Source: Rhodovulum marinum
GTDB taxonomy: Bacteria > Pseudomonadota > Alphaproteobacteria > Rhodobacterales > Rhodobacteraceae
Direction: 5' to 3'
NCBI RefSeq assembly: GCF_004343075.1
Contig: NZ_SLXP01000019.1
Coordinates: 1 to 56,667 of the forward strand
DNA: 56,667 nt
The translations under genes and the position numbers were made by a program. Positions 56,324 through 56,667 of the stretch are shown here, piece by piece. How positions within the stretch are numbered: the first letter of the stretch is position 1; each line of letters begins with the position of its first letter. Below the pieces are notes generated by a model. That model was not told the DNA's origin and searched no databases. It saw only the letters and a program-made list of their open reading frames with translations.

Positions 56324-56527
56324 GAAGGTTCCGGAAAGCAGCGGGACAGGCGGGCGAGCGCCGGGGCGCCCGCTGCCCATGAATCGCAGGCCCCCCGCGA
56401 ATGTCAATTCGCCGCAGCCCGGCCGTTGCACGGGGCGCACGGGGGTAACCCTTCGGGTGCAAGGTGTGTTGACTTGGGCCCGGTGCTGTCGCATCGCCAT
56501 GCCCGACGCCCATTAGGGAGATTTGAT

Positions 56528-56667
56528 ATGAAGATTGCGATGGTCGGGACGGGCTATGTCGGGCTGGTCTCTGGTGTGTGTTTCTCGGACTTCGGCCACG
56601 AGGTGGTCTGCGTGGACAAGGACCCGCGCAAGCTGGACATGCTGGAGCGCGGCGAGGTGCCGATCTA
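56528..56667 (+). CDS. UDP-glucose 6-dehydrogenase, 5' part only
   Basis: The first 46 codons are visible, then the window ends. MKIAMVGTGYVGLVSGVCF is the NAD-binding GxGYVG loop of UDP-glucose 6-dehydrogenases, and VVCVDKDPRKLDML follows as expected. The enzyme makes UDP-glucuronate for surface polysaccharide. AGGGAG lies 7 bases upstream of the ATG. Confidence 0.9.
   Translation, partial: MKIAMVGTGYVGLVSGVCFSDFGHEVVCVDKDPRKLDMLERGEVPI

Noticed and set aside
56469-56500. TTGACT as promoter for UDP-glucose dehydrogenase
   Set aside because: No acceptable -10 sequence about 17 bases downstream, so it is not called.

Overview
The window is high-GC alphaproteobacterial DNA. Its gene families and order point to a marine-type member of the Rhodobacterales (Rhodobacteraceae/Roseobacter relatives). 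The evidence is a split F0-type atp operon with separate b' and b subunits, a b subunit with a signal-like presequence, a VPLPA-CTERM protein, a sulfotransferase-2 / core-2 branching glycosyltransferase pair, glcDEF, a TRAP solute-binding protein and a DUF5928 protein. The genus cannot be fixed from this sequence alone. No rRNA, tRNA or CRISPR array was recognised.

Layout. 1-0.6 kb is a graveyard of mobile DNA: a phage terminase (GpA-like) fragment next to an IS481-type transposase tail, which runs into the 3' end of an ArsR-type regulator. 1.1-3.8 kb is the F0 operon atpI-atpB-atpE-atpF'-atpF, closed by a strong intrinsic terminator. 4.2-15.6 kb holds an orphan TRAP binding protein, a large chemoreceptor, an FCD-type GntR regulator, an OmpA-like lipoprotein, an AraC/O6-alkylguanine methyltransferase fusion, nth and a PfkB kinase, a subtilase without a signal peptide and a VPLPA-CTERM surface protein. 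14.7-17.7 kb holds the sulfotransferase, the branching glycosyltransferase and a HIT protein. 17.7-25.4 kb is housekeeping (RluE-like pseudouridine synthase, ABC ATPase, CHCC zinc finger, hydrolase, DsbA-like protein, polA, Hyi-like isomerase, DUF1285).

25.5-32.2 kb is a tightly coupled four-gene operon: MoxR ATPase, DUF58, a BatA/DUF4159 fusion, and a VWA/glutamine-amidotransferase-like membrane protein. 33.8-37.8 kb is glcDEF (glycolate oxidase), with a TATAAT box inside an inverted repeat. 37.9-40.2 kb has two tandem trypsin-like exported proteases and an hsp20 gene with a heat-shock-type promoter and an intrinsic terminator. 40.4-46.1 kb has an EF-G-like GTPase with degenerate G motifs, a globin, a succinate-semialdehyde dehydrogenase, a kynurenine-formamidase-like hydrolase, an 11-bp tandem repeat and a small exported protein. 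46.1-55.3 kb is a minus-strand operon (dipeptide-type ABC permeases and fused ATPase, aldehyde dehydrogenase, glycosyltransferase, SDR, P1 peptidase) divergent from a very well conserved creatinase. An AbrB-family membrane protein and the first codons of UDP-glucose 6-dehydrogenase end the window.

The most unusual element is a family of short intergenic repeats: five full or nearly full copies and one tail-only copy. Each carries a G/C hairpin, usually a second small hairpin, and an AT-containing tail ending near CCAGAAGAAG. One copy has replaced its second stem with a different, still perfectly paired stem. Two copies fill gaps inside operons and place their tail where the next gene's ribosome binding site should be.
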